Positions 5,637 to 6,496 of a stretch of 6,496 nt of DNA are shown piece by piece (position 1 is the first letter of the stretch; every line of letters starts with the position of its first letter). Position numbers and translations under genes: made by a program. A model generated the notes under the pieces. It did not search any database and was not told the DNA's origin. It saw only the letters and a program-made list of their open reading frames with translations. The DNA lies in NCBI GenBank assembly GCA_003565095.1, contig PXDI01000367.1, forward strand, positions 1-6,496, given 5' to 3'. Origin of the DNA: PVC group bacterium. GTDB lineage: Bacteria; Verrucomicrobiota; Kiritimatiellia; UBA8416; PXDI01.

Positions 5637-6496
5637 ATGGAAAACGATACCAAGAAAAAGCGCAAAGACAAGCGTTCAGTCAAGGGCATGGGGCGGCTGT
5701 TCAAAAAAGCCGGCGTCAAACAATACCCGGCTGATTCACCGGTTAAGGGTAACTTCTTTCTGACATACTACGTCAACGGCAAACGGGTAACCACTGCCTT
5801 GCGTGATGCTGAAGGGAAGGCAATCACAGACCGCAAGCAGGCTGAAGCCGAACGGCGGCGGATTATGGCGCCGATGCTGGCCGGTGATGCCGTTGAAAAG
5901 CTGAAAATTGTCAAGGCACGTTTGGCGGATGTCGAGACACAACACGCGGAAGCCGTCGAACTGGCCACCCCGGTCTTTACTATTGCCGGGGCATGGCGCG
6001 TATTTATGAAGCACCCGAACAGACCGCAATGTAGCGAAAGAACTCTTGACCAGTATAATGCAGAGTTTAAGCGCTTCAATTCATGGATCACGGAACAGCA
6101 CCCCGATATAATAGCCATGCGGGATGTCACGCGGGAGCGTGCTATTGAATATGCGGCAGACTTGGACCGGGCGCAAGTTTCCGCCAGCACGTTCAATCAG
6201 CACCGGAACTTTCTTGCAATGCTTTGGCGTGTTCTGTGGGATGATGCGCGGTTGACTGTGAATCCGTGGCAGCTTATCAAGCGCAGAAAAGCCGGGGCGC
6301 TGGCAAGGCGTAAACGCGCGTTAACCAGTCAGGAATATGAGGCGGTACTAGCGGCGGCTGAAAGCGATCCCGATATAAGAGATTTGTTTATCATGCTGGC
6401 GTGGACTGGCCAGAGGCTTGTTGACGTGGTCAAGATGCAGTGGGGGGCGGTGGACTTCCAAAAAGGAATCTTGACCATCTACCCGCGCAAGACCGC
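5637..6496 (+). CDS. Tyrosine recombinase (phage-type integrase), 3' end cut by window edge
   Basis: This protein would integrate and excise the element at tRNA-Arg. From ATG 5637, 286 codons are open to the window end. A very basic start (residues 1-28) leads into an arm-binding-like domain (about 38-80: FFLTYYVNGKRV, then a basic helix ending in AERRRIMAPM). A likely helical linker follows, then a SAM-like core-binding domain (about 113-205: SERTLDQYNAEFKRFNSW, STFNQHRNFLAMLWRVLW). The catalytic domain starts near 228 (ALTSQEYEAVLAAA). R260 in AWTGQRLVDVVKMQW is the first catalytic Arg, and K285 in the hairpin YPRKT is probably the catalytic Lys. The HxxR box, second His/Trp and the nucleophilic Tyr lie beyond the edge. 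The frame is open back to a stop at 5556-5558, but no ATG, GTG or TTG start is apparent before 5637; only a weak AAGAAAG lies upstream. It reads away from the att remnant into the element. Confidence 0.9.
   Translation, partial: MENDTKKKRKDKRSVKGMGRLFKKAGVKQYPADSPVKGNFFLTYYVNGKRVTTALRDAEGKAITDRKQAEAERRRIMAPMLAGDAVEKLKIVKARLADVETQHAEAVELATPVFTIAGAWRVFMKHPNRPQCSERTLDQYNAEFKRFNSWITEQHPDIIAMRDVTRERAIEYAADLDRAQVSASTFNQHRNFLAMLWRVLWDDARLTVNPWQLIKRRKAGALARRKRALTSQEYEAVLAAAESDPDIRDLFIMLAWTGQRLVDVVKMQWGAVDFQKGILTIYPRKT

Larger units (their letters stand above)
5498..6496 (+). mobile_element. Left end of a tRNA-Arg-integrated element (prophage, ICE or genomic island), continues past window
   Basis: The boundary is set by the point where tRNA identity stops (about 5497). 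A tyrosine recombinase gene starts 140 bases inside and reads inward, the usual arrangement next to an att site. The host 3' half of the tRNA stays on the left, so the intact tRNA-Arg, completed by element-borne sequence, should stand on the minus strand at the right end, outside the window. The type and cargo of the element cannot be judged from this piece. Confidence 0.75.

Noticed and set aside
5768..6196. 142-codon minus strand frame opposite the integrase
   Set aside because: It lies wholly antisense to a convincing integrase and has a low-complexity Ser/Ala/Arg composition typical of shadow frames.

Overview
The window reads as a piece of Gram-negative-type bacterial chromosome (left, about 1-5446) joined to the left end of an integrated mobile element (right, about 5498-6496, running off the edge). 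No gene here fixes the species. The long tail of regulatory domains on the antiporter and the style of the integrase N-terminus remind me of the PVC group (Lentisphaerota/Kiritimatiellota), but that is an impression, not proof. Ribosome binding sites are weak or absent in front of most genes.

Layout. On the minus strand, 1-1648 holds two proteases in one transcription unit: a predicted membrane-anchored M28 zinc peptidase, followed with a one-base TGATG stop/start overlap by a rhomboid intramembrane serine protease that runs off the left edge. Reading the other way after a 199-base divergent gap is gluQRS (1848-2813), which glutamylates queuosine in tRNA-Asp. The gap holds a striking 81-base hairpin (24 of 27 positions paired without indels) whose two wobble pairs are U-G only on the + strand, so it looks like an RNA leader or small RNA ahead of gluQRS. 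Converging on gluQRS, with a 12-base tail-to-tail overlap, is an 810-residue CPA2/KefB-type cation:proton antiporter (5234-2802, minus). It has two degenerate universal-stress domains and a C-terminal PTS EIIA-like domain that keeps the candidate phospho-histidine.

Right part. At 5447-5497, minus strand, lies the 3' part of a tRNA-Arg(ACG): anticodon arm, variable loop, T arm, 3' acceptor strand and encoded CCA. The D arm and 5' acceptor strand are missing. A tyrosine recombinase starts 140 bases further on and reads into the element. This is the expected picture of an element inserted at a tRNA anticodon loop, with the intact tRNA restored at its far end, outside this window. Direct repeats between the att remnant and the integrase start may be arm-type recombinase or excisionase sites.

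The most useful leads are the tRNA-Arg attachment site and the unseen element behind it, the gluQRS leader hairpin, and the antiporter-USP-USP-EIIA fusion. No CRISPR array, defence gene or clearly new system is visible in the window itself; any cargo of the element lies beyond the right edge.
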